Shown here: positions 41,879 through 50,145 of the stretch, piece after piece
How positions within the stretch are numbered: the stretch's first letter is position 1
Layout of the letters: the number at the start of each line of letters is the position of its first letter
Origin: Flavonifractor sp. An92
GTDB lineage: Bacteria; Bacillota; Clostridia; Oscillospirales; Oscillospiraceae
Length of the DNA: 64,000 nt
Direction of reading: 5' to 3'
Assembly (NCBI RefSeq): GCF_002159175.1
Contig: NZ_NFGZ01000011.1
Coordinates: 40,022 to 104,021, forward strand
Notes under the pieces: model-generated
The model's database searches: none
Seen by the model: the letters and a program-made list of their open reading frames with translations, nothing else
What the model was told of the DNA's origin: nothing
Program-made: the position numbers and the translations under genes

Positions 41879-44020
41879 ATGAAAGACAAAGTGTTTGGCG
41901 TATTGCAGCGGGTCGGGCGTTCCTTTATGCTCCCCATTGCGATCCTGCCGGTGGCGGGCCTGCTCCTGGGATTGGGCAGCTCCTTCACCAATGAGACCAC
42001 CCTGGCCACCTATGGGCTGACGAACCTGATGGGCCCGGGCACCATCCCTTATTTCATTTTCTCCGTTCTGAACAGCTGCGGCAGCGTCATTTTTGACAAC
42101 CTGCCCCTCATCTTCGCCATCGGCGTGGCCATCGGTATGGCCCGGGCGGAGAAGGAGGTGGCCGCTCTGGCCGCCGCTGTGTCCTTCCTGGTGATGCACT
42201 CGGGCATTTCTGCCATGATCAAGCTCACCGGCGGCGTGGACAATCTGCTGGAGGGCTCCACCGCCTCGGTGCTGGGCATCACCTCCCTGCAGATGGGCGC
42301 CTTCGGCGGCATCATCGTGGGCCTGGGCGTGGCGGCCCTGCACAACAAGTTCTATAAGATCCAGCTGCCCCAGGTGGTTTCCTTCTTCGGCGGCACCCGG
42401 TTCGTCCCCATCATCAGCACCGTGGTGTACGCCCTGGTGGGTATCCTGATGTTCTTCGTCTGGCAGCCCATCCAGAGCGGCATCAACGCCCTGGGCTACT
42501 TCGTGTACAGCTCCGGCTATTTCGGCACCTTCCTCTTCGGTATGATCAAGCGTCTGCTGATCCCCTTCGGCCTGCACCACGTGTTCTACCTGCCCTTCTG
42601 GCAGACCGCCGTGGGCGGCACCATGGAGGTGGCTGGTCAGATGGTGTCCGGCGCCCAGAACATCTTCTTCGCCCAGCTGGCGGACCCCACCGTGACCCAC
42701 TTCTCCACGGCCGGCACCTGGTGCTTCACCGGCGAGTTTGTCCTGTATATCTTCGGCTTCCCCGGAGCGGCGCTGGCCATGTACCGCTGCGCCAAGCCTG
42801 AGCGGAAGAAGCAGGTGGGCGGCCTTCTCCTGTCTGCGGCCCTCACCAGCATCATCACCGGCATCACCGAGCCTCTGGAGTTCTCCTTCCTCTTCGTGGC
42901 TCCCGTGCTCTTCGGCATCAGCGCCGTGTTCGCGGGCCTTGCCTATATGCTCTGCCACATCCTGAACATCACCGTGGGCCTGACTTTCTCCGGCGGCTTC
43001 ATCGACCTGGCGCTGTTCGGCATCCTGCAGGGCAACGACAAGACCGGCTGGCTCATGATCATCCCGCTGGGTATCATCTTCTTCCTGGCTTACTATTTCG
43101 TCTTTACCTTCCTCATCAAGAAGTTCGACTTCAAGACCCCCGGCCGTGAAGAGGGCAGCGCGGAGACCAAGCTCTACACCAAGGCCGACTACAACGCCCG
43201 CAAGAACGGCGAGGCCGGCGGCAAGGGCGGCGACACCGTCTCCCCCATCATCGCCCAGGGCCTGGGCGGCGCGGCCAACATCCAGGATGTGGACTGCTGC
43301 GCCACCCGCCTGCGCGTCACCGTCCACGACGGCAGCAAGGTGGACCAGAACGTCCTGAAGAGCTCCGGCGCCGCCGGCGTCATCCTGAAGGGTCAGGGTG
43401 TGCAGGTGGTCTACGGACCTCAGGTCAACATCATCAAGGCCAATCTGGAGGATTACCTCAAGAGCGGCGCGGCGGCTGAGGCCGCTCCTGCCATTGCGTC
43501 CGGCGAGAGCGCCGACGCGGCTCCCGCGGAGGAGAAGAAGCACGGCGCCCTGCTGCGCACCATCGTGGTGGGCAGCCCCCTCAACGGCGAGGCCGGCCCG
43601 GTGAGCAACTGCCCCGATGAGGCCTTTGCCGAGAAGATGATGGGCGACGGCGCGGCTGTCGTGCCCTGCGAGGGCGTGGTCGTGGCCCCCTGCGACGCCA
43701 AGGTGGGCTTCATCTTCGATACCCGCCACGCCATCGGCCTGGAGCTGGAGGACGGCATCGAGATGCTGATCCATGTGGGCATCAACACCGTGGAGCTCAA
43801 GGGCGAGGGCTTCCGCGCCCTGGTCAGCGAGGGCGACGAGGTGAAGAAGGGCCAGCCTCTGCTGGAGGTGGACCTGGACGCCATCCGGGACAAGGTGCCC
43901 TCCCTGTCCACCCCGGTGCTTTTCACCACCCTGGAGGATAACCAGGAGCTGCGCGTCCTCAAGACCGGCCATGTCCGGCCCGGCGAGGATCTGCTGGCTC
44001 TGGATATTTACGAGTCCTGA
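41879..44020 (+). CDS. ptsG: PTS glucose-family transporter, EIICBA
   Basis: A 713-residue fusion in the order C-B-A. EIIC (1-415) starts MKDKVFGVLQRVGRSFMLPI and has about ten membrane helices, with the ITEPLEFSFLF motif. EIIB (about 445-530) carries the phospho-cysteine in DCCATRLRV (Cys474). EIIA (about 570-700) has the phospho-histidine His632 in MLIHVGINTV with supporting His617. It imports and phosphorylates a hexose. Glucose or a related sugar is likely; N-acetylglucosamine or maltose-type specificity cannot be excluded. A good AGGAGG precedes the ATG. Expression is controlled by the RAT switch in the leader. Confidence 0.9.
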   Translation: MKDKVFGVLQRVGRSFMLPIAILPVAGLLLGLGSSFTNETTLATYGLTNLMGPGTIPYFIFSVLNSCGSVIFDNLPLIFAIGVAIGMARAEKEVAALAAAVSFLVMHSGISAMIKLTGGVDNLLEGSTASVLGITSLQMGAFGGIIVGLGVAALHNKFYKIQLPQVVSFFGGTRFVPIISTVVYALVGILMFFVWQPIQSGINALGYFVYSSGYFGTFLFGMIKRLLIPFGLHHVFYLPFWQTAVGGTMEVAGQMVSGAQNIFFAQLADPTVTHFSTAGTWCFTGEFVLYIFGFPGAALAMYRCAKPERKKQVGGLLLSAALTSIITGITEPLEFSFLFVAPVLFGISAVFAGLAYMLCHILNITVGLTFSGGFIDLALFGILQGNDKTGWLMIIPLGIIFFLAYYFVFTFLIKKFDFKTPGREEGSAETKLYTKADYNARKNGEAGGKGGDTVSPIIAQGLGGAANIQDVDCCATRLRVTVHDGSKVDQNVLKSSGAAGVILKGQGVQVVYGPQVNIIKANLEDYLKSGAAAEAAPAIASGESADAAPAEEKKHGALLRTIVVGSPLNGEAGPVSNCPDEAFAEKMMGDGAAVVPCEGVVVAPCDAKVGFIFDTRHAIGLELEDGIEMLIHVGINTVELKGEGFRALVSEGDEVKKGQPLLEVDLDAIRDKVPSLSTPVLFTTLEDNQELRVLKTGHVRPGEDLLALDIYES

Positions 44021-44048
44021 TCTGATATCACAATAAGGGGGAGATCCC

Positions 44049-44894
44049 GTGTATCGCGTCACCAAGGTCCTGAATCACAATACGGTCCTGGCTTTTGATA
44101 CCGAGGATCACCAGGAGAAACTGGTCCTGGGGAAGGGCGTGGGCTTCGGCCGCAAGGTGGGCGAGCGCACCACCTTCTCCTCCGAGGTCACGGTGTATCT
44201 GCTGGTGCAGCAGGGGCGCGGAGATCCCAAGGATCTGGTCAAGCGCATCGACCCGGTGTATCTGGATGTGGCCAACGGCATCGTCCAGGCCGCCCGGAGC
44301 AAATTCGGGGAGATCGACACCAGCATCCTGCTGCCCCTGGCGGACCACATTGCCTACGCCGCCGAGCGTATCCGCAAAAACGAACCCATCAGCAACCCCC
44401 TCACCGCTGATATCCAGGCCCTCTTCCCGGAGGAGTACGCCGTGGCCCGGGTGGGACATGACCTGATCCGGGAGGCCACCGGCCTGGACTTCAGCGAGGA
44501 CGAGCTGGGCTATATCGCCCTGCACATCCACTCCTCCCTGGACGCCATGCGGGTCTCCCAGGCCATGCAGATGGCCGCCCTGGTCCGGGAGTGCGTGGAG
44601 CTGGTCCAGCGGGAGACGGGAATGACCATCGACACCGCATCCCTCTCCTATAACCGCCTGATGACCCATATCAAGTATATGGCCGCCCGCATCCTGAAGG
44701 GCGAGAAGCTGAGTATGGATGTCAACCGCTTTATGCGGGAATCCTACCCCAGGGCCTTTGCCATCGCCGCGGAAATCTGCCGCCACCTGGGGGACTCCCT
44801 CAAGCAGACGGTGGACGAGGGGGAGATCGGCTATCTGGCCATGCACATTGAACGCGTATTCGAATTGCAGGGCCACGCCCCGCAGGCAGAATAA
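44049..44894 (+). CDS. BglG/LicT-family transcription antiterminator
   Basis: A 281-residue protein starting with GTG (MYRVTKVLNHNTVLAFDTED). An RNA-binding CAT domain (1-56) is followed by two PRD domains with the regulatory histidines in PLADHIAYA, YIALHIHSS, RLMTHIKYM and YLAMHIERV. It binds the RAT upstream of its own operon and blocks the leader terminator, with activity set by phosphorylation from HPr or the EII protein. Order is unusual: it lies after, not before, the transporter gene. Confidence 0.92.
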   Translation: MYRVTKVLNHNTVLAFDTEDHQEKLVLGKGVGFGRKVGERTTFSSEVTVYLLVQQGRGDPKDLVKRIDPVYLDVANGIVQAARSKFGEIDTSILLPLADHIAYAAERIRKNEPISNPLTADIQALFPEEYAVARVGHDLIREATGLDFSEDELGYIALHIHSSLDAMRVSQAMQMAALVRECVELVQRETGMTIDTASLSYNRLMTHIKYMAARILKGEKLSMDVNRFMRESYPRAFAIAAEICRHLGDSLKQTVDEGEIGYLAMHIERVFELQGHAPQAE

Positions 44895-44920
44895 ATTCCA
44901 CAGAAAAGGAAGGAAAGACA

Positions 44921-45181
44921 ATGAAAGAGTTTCGCTATGTGATCCAGGATCCCCTGGGCATCCACGCCCGTCCCGCCGGCATGTTCGTCAAGGCTCTGAA
45001 GCCCTTCGCCGACACCGAGATCACCATCTCCAAGGGCGATAAGACCGTGAAGGCCAGCCAGCTGATGAAGCTGATGGGCCTGGCCGTGAAGCAGGGCGAC
45101 GAGGTCGTCGTGGCCGCCAACGGCCCCCAGGAGGACGCCGCCATCGCCGCTGCCGAGGCGTTCCTGAAGGAGAACCTGTAA
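44921..45181 (+). CDS. ptsH: Phosphocarrier protein HPr
   Basis: 86 residues, starting MKEFRYVIQDPLGIHARPAG. His15 in GIHARPAG is the site phosphorylated by enzyme I. In the regulatory region (KTVKASQLMKLMGL) alignment with Bacillus HPr puts Gln47 where the kinase-target Ser46 would be, with a serine one place earlier. It delivers phosphate to the EIIA domain encoded in the same operon. No ptsI is in the window. Confidence 0.94.
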   Translation: MKEFRYVIQDPLGIHARPAGMFVKALKPFADTEITISKGDKTVKASQLMKLMGLAVKQGDEVVVAANGPQEDAAIAAAEAFLKENL

Positions 45182-45194
45182 TCCAGGCTTGATA

Positions 45195-45233
45195 AAATGC
45201 CGGGCCTTCCCCGCGGGGAAGGCCCGGCATTTT
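45195..45233. terminator. Bidirectional terminator between ptsH and the 45239 gene
   Basis: A 16-bp perfect inverted repeat (ATGCCGGGCCTTCCCC with its complement) with T-run on one side and A-run on the other, serving both converging genes. Confidence 0.85.
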
Positions 45234-45238
45234 TGCGT

Positions 45239-46060
45239 TTATCGGGCAAAGGTCAGGACAAAGGGGCGGTAAAAGACCCCGTCGGGGAACCAGACTGTGT
45301 GGGTGTCTTCTTCATCGCCGGGGGTGTGGACAGTGCGCGCCACGGCGCCCTCCGCCGTGCGCTCCTCCACCAGGACCCAGGCGGTTCCGGCGGGGAGCAC
45401 CACCTCGGCGCCCTCGCCGCTGCCGTCGAAAATCTGCTCCTCCAGCAAGGTGTCCTCCGCGCCGAAGCACTTCACGGCGGCCTCCACGACGGCCGGAGGC
45501 TCCTTCACCGCTACCTCGATGTGGAAGGACTCCTCCCGGGTAATGGCGTCCCCGGTCCGCTCGGTCCAGGTCCGGTCCTCCGTGACGGCGAAGCCGTCGC
45601 CGGCGCCGGAATACCCGTTGCCGCTGCCGTCCAGGTAGATCCGCCCGTCGGCGGTCTGGTACACCCGGAAAAAGCGCAGCAGTTCGGCGGAGGAGTAGAG
45701 GGTGGCGGTGATGGACTGCTTGTCTCCCATGGTGAGGTAGGTGTCCGCCAGCTGGGAGCAGGAGCTGAGACAGGGTTCGCCGCCCTCATAGAGCCACTCC
45801 AGGAAGCAGTTTTTGCCCGGCAATCCGGGAAATTCATAGTAGTCGCCGTTTTTCACGCCCCAGAGGACCCGCTTCCCGGCATAAGAGCTCCAGTTGCCGT
45901 CCTCGTAGTCGGGGAGGGAAGCGGAGTGGGAGTCGTTCACGATGTGGAAGCCCACAAAGCGGTCCTCATAGCCCTCCGGCTCCGGCCGGGCCAGAGAGAC
46001 CGCGCTGAGGAGCAGGATACCGGCCAGGAACAGGGGGAGCAGCAGAAAGTTACGTCTCAT
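45239..46060 (-). CDS. Hypothetical exported protein
   Basis: 273 residues with an N-terminal hydrophobic segment (FLLLPLFLAGILLLSAVSLA) that is a signal peptide or anchor; no lipobox cysteine. The remainder is acidic and looks extracellular, with four cysteines between residues 90 and 110 and again near 210. I do not recognise the family. It overlaps the XRE regulator gene by 11 bases and shares its transcript with that regulator and the DUF2975-like protein. Confidence 0.7.
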   Translation of the reverse strand: MRRNFLLLPLFLAGILLLSAVSLARPEPEGYEDRFVGFHIVNDSHSASLPDYEDGNWSSYAGKRVLWGVKNGDYYEFPGLPGKNCFLEWLYEGGEPCLSSCSQLADTYLTMGDKQSITATLYSSAELLRFFRVYQTADGRIYLDGSGNGYSGAGDGFAVTEDRTWTERTGDAITREESFHIEVAVKEPPAVVEAAVKCFGAEDTLLEEQIFDGSGEGAEVVLPAGTAWVLVEERTAEGAVARTVHTPGDEEDTHTVWFPDGVFYRPFVLTFAR

Positions 46061-46277
46061 CGTCGTCCTCCAGTCGTCCGTCGAAGTGGAGCAGGTCCCC
46101 CACGTCGCAGTCCAGATAGTAACAGATGCGGTTGATGGTGTGGAAGCGCACGCCGCTGGCTTTGCCGCTGCGGAGGATGGAGAGGTTGGCCTCGGTGATA
46201 CCCACCTTGGCGCACAGCTCTTTGGCGGTCATGCCCCGCTTGCGCAGCATTTCACTCAAATGGACGGTGATTGCCAT
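46050..46277 (-). CDS. Small XRE-family regulator
   Basis: 75 residues, a single Cro/CI-type helix-turn-helix: MAITVHLSEMLRKRGMTAKE, LCAKVGITEANLSILRSGKA and CYYLDCDVGDLL. This short form is the standard partner of DUF2975 membrane proteins. It probably represses its own operon through the two 21-base sites at 47218-47305. It begins 10 bases after the membrane protein stop. Confidence 0.88.
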   Translation of the reverse strand: MAITVHLSEMLRKRGMTAKELCAKVGITEANLSILRSGKASGVRFHTINRICYYLDCDVGDLLHFDGRLEDDDET

Positions 46278-46287
46278 GGCAGCGCCC

Positions 46288-47202
46288 TCATATAATGGTC
46301 TGGTTGTCGTCATAGACCGCCTTGGAGCGCTCCATGTACCGACACAGCACCAGCAGGCCCGCCGCCGAGAGCAGGGTGGGAAGGGGGAGCAAAAGCTGCA
46401 CATCCAGGTGGAGCAGCGCCCCGGGGAGGAGCAGCTGGATGAGGTCGCAGCCCAGGGACACCGCCAGGGCCACATTCACGCACCAGAGGGCGTTTTTGGC
46501 GGTCGTCCGGCACAGCTCCACCGTCTCCGGCGCGAAGGGGTCCCCCTCCATCTGCCGCCCCAGCTCCGCGCCTTGGAGGAGGAGCCAGCCTCCCAGGAAG
46601 TCCGGGATGAGCCGCACCAGGGTGAGGACACCCAGCACCGTTCCGGTGACCGCGGCGGCCTCCGGCGCGCCGGTGTTGCCCGAGAACACGTTTTCTACCT
46701 GGCTCCACAGCCGAACCACCGCCCAGAGGCCCGCCAGCGCCGTGAGCAGCGCCGCACCGGCCTGGAAGAGGAGGGGGAGGGGCAGGGAGCGCGCCCCGGT
46801 GAACCGCCCCATCAGAGTGAGCACCCCCCAGGCCAGCAGCACCCCCGCCGCTGTCCACAGGAGGGCCATCAGGTAGGGCTCCACCGGGTCCACCAGAGCG
46901 GGATTGACCAGCAGGAAGCAGGCCACCAGGAGCAGCACCGCCAGCAGGGGGAGCAGCAGGTCCCGCTGGGCCCGCTCCCGGCGGAGCAGGAGAGCCGCCA
47001 CAGGCCACAGGCTCAGGATGCACACCACCGCCCAGGCGGCCAGATTACCCGCCCAACCGGAGAGGGACAGAGCGCGAAGCCCTTCGCCCAGGCGCAGCAG
47101 GGTGCTTCCCGAGCCGGTCAGGCCCAGTCCGGCCAGCCCGCTGCCCAGCAGTCCGCCGAGCAGCGCGGGGAGAAAGAGGAATCGGATACGTTCCTGATCC
47201 AT
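46288..47202 (-). CDS. DUF2975-like membrane protein
   Basis: A 304-residue, very hydrophobic protein starting MDQERIRFLFLPALLGGLLG, with about eight membrane segments. The last part (LWCVNVALAVSLGCDLIQLL; ERSKAVYDDNQTII) resembles DUF2975 proteins, which also end in a short acidic DLTI-like tail and are encoded next to a small XRE regulator. Function unknown. The ATG has GGAGG at good distance. Confidence 0.72.
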   Translation of the reverse strand: MDQERIRFLFLPALLGGLLGSGLAGLGLTGSGSTLLRLGEGLRALSLSGWAGNLAAWAVVCILSLWPVAALLLRRERAQRDLLLPLLAVLLLVACFLLVNPALVDPVEPYLMALLWTAAGVLLAWGVLTLMGRFTGARSLPLPLLFQAGAALLTALAGLWAVVRLWSQVENVFSGNTGAPEAAAVTGTVLGVLTLVRLIPDFLGGWLLLQGAELGRQMEGDPFAPETVELCRTTAKNALWCVNVALAVSLGCDLIQLLLPGALLHLDVQLLLPLPTLLSAAGLLVLCRYMERSKAVYDDNQTII

Positions 47203-47217
47203 ACCATCGCCTCCTTG

Positions 47218-47238
47218 AATTATTGTTTTACGATAATT
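47218..47238. promoter_or_regulatory. Operator-like palindrome, copy 1
   Basis: A 21-base near-palindrome (AATTATTG-TTTTA-CGATAATT), 16 bases upstream of the DUF2975-like start codon. Similar TATCG-N5-CGATA sites occur upstream of XRE/DUF2975 units. Confidence 0.6.
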
Positions 47239-47284
47239 CTTCCTGAGCTCACTATAACACACCCGCACCAGATGTGCAAGAATA

Positions 47285-47305
47285 AATTATTGTTTTACAA
47301 TAATT
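47285..47305. promoter_or_regulatory. Operator-like palindrome, copy 2
   Basis: The same 21-base sequence as copy 1 except one base (CAATAATT for CGATAATT), 67 bases away, in the divergent region shared with the arsR-type gene. Confidence 0.6.
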
Positions 47306-47327
47306 TTAAAAGCGTGGAAAAAAGGAG

Positions 47328-47361
47328 TTGACAAATTAGAATATTAGAATATAATAATATT
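47328..47361 (+). promoter_or_regulatory. Promoter and ArsR-type operator of the thiol-redox operon
   Basis: TTGACA (47328-47333), 16 bases, TATAAT (47350-47355). An imperfect inverted repeat with AATATT arms (about 47340-47361) covers the -10 region, as in ArsR-repressed promoters. Confidence 0.7.
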
Positions 47362-47385
47362 AGAAAATGCGAATGAGGTGAGGAC

Positions 47386-47685
47386 ATGGAACCCGACATC
47401 ATCCCCTATGAGGAGAAGGCCGTCCTGCTGAAGGCCCTGGCCCATCCCCTGCGGCTGAAGATCGTGCGGGGGCTGCTGGTGTGCGGCTGCCGGAACGTGA
47501 GCTGCATCGAGGAAAAGACGGGTCAGTCCCAGTCCTGTATCTCCCAGCACCTTTCCAAGCTGCGCGCCGCCGGCATCGTCCGGGCAGAACGCAGCGGAAA
47601 TGAGGTATACTATACCATAGCCGACCCCAGTGTGGCGGCGGTGGTGGCCGCCCTGTTGGGCGAGCGGGAGGAGGATTACCATTGA
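47386..47685 (+). CDS. ArsR/SmtB-family regulator
   Basis: 99 residues with the winged helix typical of ArsR (ALAHPLRLKIVRGLLV, SQSCISQHLSKLRAAGIV, RSGNEVYYTIAD). Cys33 and Cys35 (VCGCRN), Cys40 and Cys51 could form a metal site or a thiol switch. The genes behind it are thioredoxin-related, which points to sensing of thiol or sulfide stress rather than arsenic. It should repress this operon through the AATATT repeat. Its stop overlaps the TTG start of the next gene. Confidence 0.9.
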   Translation: MEPDIIPYEEKAVLLKALAHPLRLKIVRGLLVCGCRNVSCIEEKTGQSQSCISQHLSKLRAAGIVRAERSGNEVYYTIADPSVAAVVAALLGEREEDYH

Positions 47686-48530
47686 AATATGACGTGATCG
47701 TCATTGGCGGCGGCCCGGCGGGGCTGTCGGCGGCGGTGCAGGCCCGGGTGCGGAACAAGTCCGTCCTGGTGGTCAGCAGTCCCACCGCCGACCTGCCTGT
47801 CTGGAAGGCCGAGCGGATCGACAATTATCTGGGCCTTCCCGGGCTGTCCGGGGCGGAGCTGATGGAACGCTTTGAGGCCCACGCCCAGGAGCTGGGGGTG
47901 GAGCGGCGCACCGGCCGGGCCCTCAACGCCATGCCCATGGACGGCGGCTTTTTCGTGGCCGTGGACAGCGACGTGGTGGAGGGAAACGCCCTGGTGCTGG
48001 CCTCCGGCGTGAGCCAGGGCCCCGCCCTCCCCGGCGAGCTGGAGCACCTGGGCGCGGGGGTGAGCTACTGTGCCACCTGCGACGGCATGCTCTATCGGAA
48101 CAAGGACGTGGTGGTCGTGGGAAAATCCACCCACGCCCCCGAGGAGGCCAATTACCTCCACGGTCTGGGATGCCGGGTGACCTATGTGAGCGCCAAGGCC
48201 CCCGAGGGGCTGGACCCCGCCATCCCGGTGGTGCAGGCCAAGCGCCTGTCTATCCTGGGCGAGGGAAAGGTCTCCGGCGTGGAGGCCGACGGGAACACCA
48301 TCCCCTGCGACGGGGTGTTCCTCCTGCGCAGCGCGGTGGCCCCCACCCAGCTGCTCCCCGGCCTGGAGCTGGATGGGCCCTACATCCGGGTGGACCGGAA
48401 CATGGCCACCAATCTCCCCGGCGTCTTTGCCGCCGGGGACTGCACCGGGCTCCCCCTCCAGATCTCCAAGGCGGTGGGGGAGGGACTCGTGGCGGGACTC
48501 CGGGCCGCGGAATATCTGGATCATCAGTAA
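47682..48530 (+). CDS. Thioredoxin reductase-like flavoprotein, possibly ferredoxin-dependent
   Basis: 282 residues, TTG start coupled to the arsR stop. FAD-binding GGGPAG (residues 9-14), redox-active Cys130-Ala-Thr-Cys133 and the C-terminal FAD motif GVFAAGDCTG are intact. The NADPH-binding motifs of ordinary TrxB are not: GGGDSAVEEA reads GKSTHAPEEA and HRRxxxR is missing (YVSAKAPEG). Loss of these motifs is the mark of ferredoxin-dependent flavin thioredoxin reductases of clostridia. It should reduce the thioredoxin encoded next. Electron donor is inference. Confidence 0.85.
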   Translation: MKYDVIVIGGGPAGLSAAVQARVRNKSVLVVSSPTADLPVWKAERIDNYLGLPGLSGAELMERFEAHAQELGVERRTGRALNAMPMDGGFFVAVDSDVVEGNALVLASGVSQGPALPGELEHLGAGVSYCATCDGMLYRNKDVVVVGKSTHAPEEANYLHGLGCRVTYVSAKAPEGLDPAIPVVQAKRLSILGEGKVSGVEADGNTIPCDGVFLLRSAVAPTQLLPGLELDGPYIRVDRNMATNLPGVFAAGDCTGLPLQISKAVGEGLVAGLRAAEYLDHQ

Positions 48531-48566
48531 ACATCATTTTTATAAATCGGAAAGGAAGAAATTATA

Positions 48567-48884
48567 ATGGCACTCTATCATTTCAATCTGGATGGCCTCA
48601 AGAAGGCCGTTTCCTCCGGCAATCTGACCATGGTGGACTTCTGGGCCAGCTGGTGCGGCCCCTGCCGCATGGTGGCCCCCACCATTGAGAAGCTGGCCAA
48701 CCAGTACGAGGGCAAGGCCATCGTGGGCAAGGTCAACACCGATGAGGAGCCCGCCCTGGCTCAGGCTCTGGGCATCATGAACATTCCCACCGTCATCTTC
48801 TTCAAAGATGGCAAGGAGATCGACCGGAAGGTGGGCGTCATGCCCCCCGAGGCCTACGCCGCGGTGCTGGAGGCCAATCTATAA
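48567..48884 (+). CDS. trxA: Thioredoxin
   Basis: 105 residues with WCGPC active site (Cys30 and Cys33 in FWASWCGPCRMVAP), the cis-proline in MNIPTVIFF and the usual thioredoxin fold length. It lies 36 bases after the reductase gene and is its likely partner. Confidence 0.95.
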   Translation: MALYHFNLDGLKKAVSSGNLTMVDFWASWCGPCRMVAPTIEKLANQYEGKAIVGKVNTDEEPALAQALGIMNIPTVIFFKDGKEIDRKVGVMPPEAYAAVLEANL

Positions 48885-48887
48885 GCT

Positions 48888-49466
48888 ATGACCGAGCGGG
48901 AGAAGATGCTGGCCGGGGAGCTGTATGACTGCGGCGACCCGGCCCTCCTGGCCCAGTGGCACCGGGCCAGGGCCCTGACCCAAGCGTACAATAGCACCCC
49001 GTCCGACCACCGGGAAGAGCTGGAGGCCATTCTGGACCAGCTCCTGGGCGGCCGGGGGAAAAACCTGTGGATCTCCGCCCCCTTTTATGTGGACTATGGG
49101 GAAAACATTTTCTTCGGCGAGGGCTGCGAGGTCAACATGAACTGCGTCTTTCTGGACGACAACACCATCACCATCGGAGACCGGGCCCTCGTCGGCCCGG
49201 GTGTCCATATTTACACCGCCTTTCACCCCACCCGGGCGGCGGAGCGCTTCGGCACGGCGGCGGAGGGGTTCTCCTTCTGCCGCACCCGCACCGCTCCGGT
49301 GACGGTGGGCAACGACGTATGGCTGGGGGGCGGGTCCATCCTGCTGCCAGGCGTGACCATTGGCGACGACACCGTCATCGGTGCGGGCAGTGTGGTCACC
49401 CGCTCCATCCCCGCCGGGGTGGTGGCGGTGGGCAATCCCTGCCGGGTGCTGCGGCCCAACCGGTGA
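48888..49466 (+). CDS. Maltose/galactoside O-acetyltransferase-like protein
   Basis: 192 residues starting MTEREKMLAGELYDCGDPAL, the Mac domain, followed by a left-handed beta-helix of hexapeptide repeats. It has the catalytic His in YTAFHPT and the VWLGGGSILLPGVTIGDDTV region that ends in VVAVGNPCRVLR. Members transfer acetyl from acetyl-CoA to sugars. It starts four bases after trxA, so it is in the same transcript, although the functional link is not obvious. Confidence 0.9.
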   Translation: MTEREKMLAGELYDCGDPALLAQWHRARALTQAYNSTPSDHREELEAILDQLLGGRGKNLWISAPFYVDYGENIFFGEGCEVNMNCVFLDDNTITIGDRALVGPGVHIYTAFHPTRAAERFGTAAEGFSFCRTRTAPVTVGNDVWLGGGSILLPGVTIGDDTVIGAGSVVTRSIPAGVVAVGNPCRVLRPNR

Positions 49467-49491
49467 GGAACGGCCAGGGGAGGAATGGAAC

Positions 49492-49989
49492 ATGAGACGG
49501 AAGGAACGGGAAATGGGGCTGGAGTTCGCCCACATGGTCCTGGACAAGGCCCAGTGGATGACCCTGTCCATGGTGGGAGTGGACGGAGAGCCCTACTGCA
49601 TCCCCATCAATGTGACCCGGGACGGGGAGTACCTCTACCTCCACAGCGCCCAGCGGGGGGAGAAGGCCCAGTGCCTGCGGGCCCATCCGCGGGTGTGTGT
49701 CAGCGCGGTGGGCGACACCCGGCTGGTGCCGGAGCGCTTCACCACCGAGTATGAGAGCGTGGTGGTCCGCGGAACGGCGGAAGAGCTGACCGACCCGGCG
49801 GAAAAGCAGGAGGCGCTGCGCATCTTCACCGCCAAATTCTGCGCGCCCCTGGGCGAGGCCTTCCAGCGGGAAGTGGACGACAGTTTGGTCCGGACGGCGG
49901 TGTTCCGCATCCATATGGACGAGGTCACCGCCAAGCGTGTGAAGTTCCGGCCCGATGGGACGGAGCTGCAATTCGGCGCCATGGAATAA
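49492..49989 (+). CDS. Pyridoxamine 5'-phosphate oxidase-like flavin-binding protein
   Basis: 165 residues with the split-barrel FMN-binding pattern of the PNPOx-like/NimA group: WMTLSMVGVDGEPYCIPINV, LYLHSAQRGEKAQCLRAHP, VCVSAVGDT. The group includes 5-nitroimidazole reductases and other flavin proteins. It is the last gene of the redox operon, followed by a strong terminator. Substrate unknown. Confidence 0.86.
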   Translation: MRRKEREMGLEFAHMVLDKAQWMTLSMVGVDGEPYCIPINVTRDGEYLYLHSAQRGEKAQCLRAHPRVCVSAVGDTRLVPERFTTEYESVVVRGTAEELTDPAEKQEALRIFTAKFCAPLGEAFQREVDDSLVRTAVFRIHMDEVTAKRVKFRPDGTELQFGAME

Positions 49990-50012
49990 GAGCACGTCTG
50001 CTCTGTTGAAAC

Positions 50013-50051
50013 AACGGAGGCCGCACCTGTATATTAGGTGCGGCCTCCGTT
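50013..50051 (+). terminator. Terminator of the thiol-redox operon
   Basis: A 16-bp perfect stem (50013-50028 with 50036-50051) with a seven-base loop, followed by TTGATG. The T-run is short but the stem is very stable. Confidence 0.8.
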
Positions 50052-50145
50052 TGATGAGAGGGGTTTGGATTGTAGACAGAGGTATTTCGTGCTACACTGA
50101 TGGAAAACGCCATGTCAAATTTGCCGTATGGGAGGGGGATGCGCG

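Noticed and set aside
47386..47685. Arsenic-resistance operon behind the ArsR-type gene
   Set aside because: No arsB, arsC or acr3 gene follows; the operon encodes thioredoxin-type proteins.
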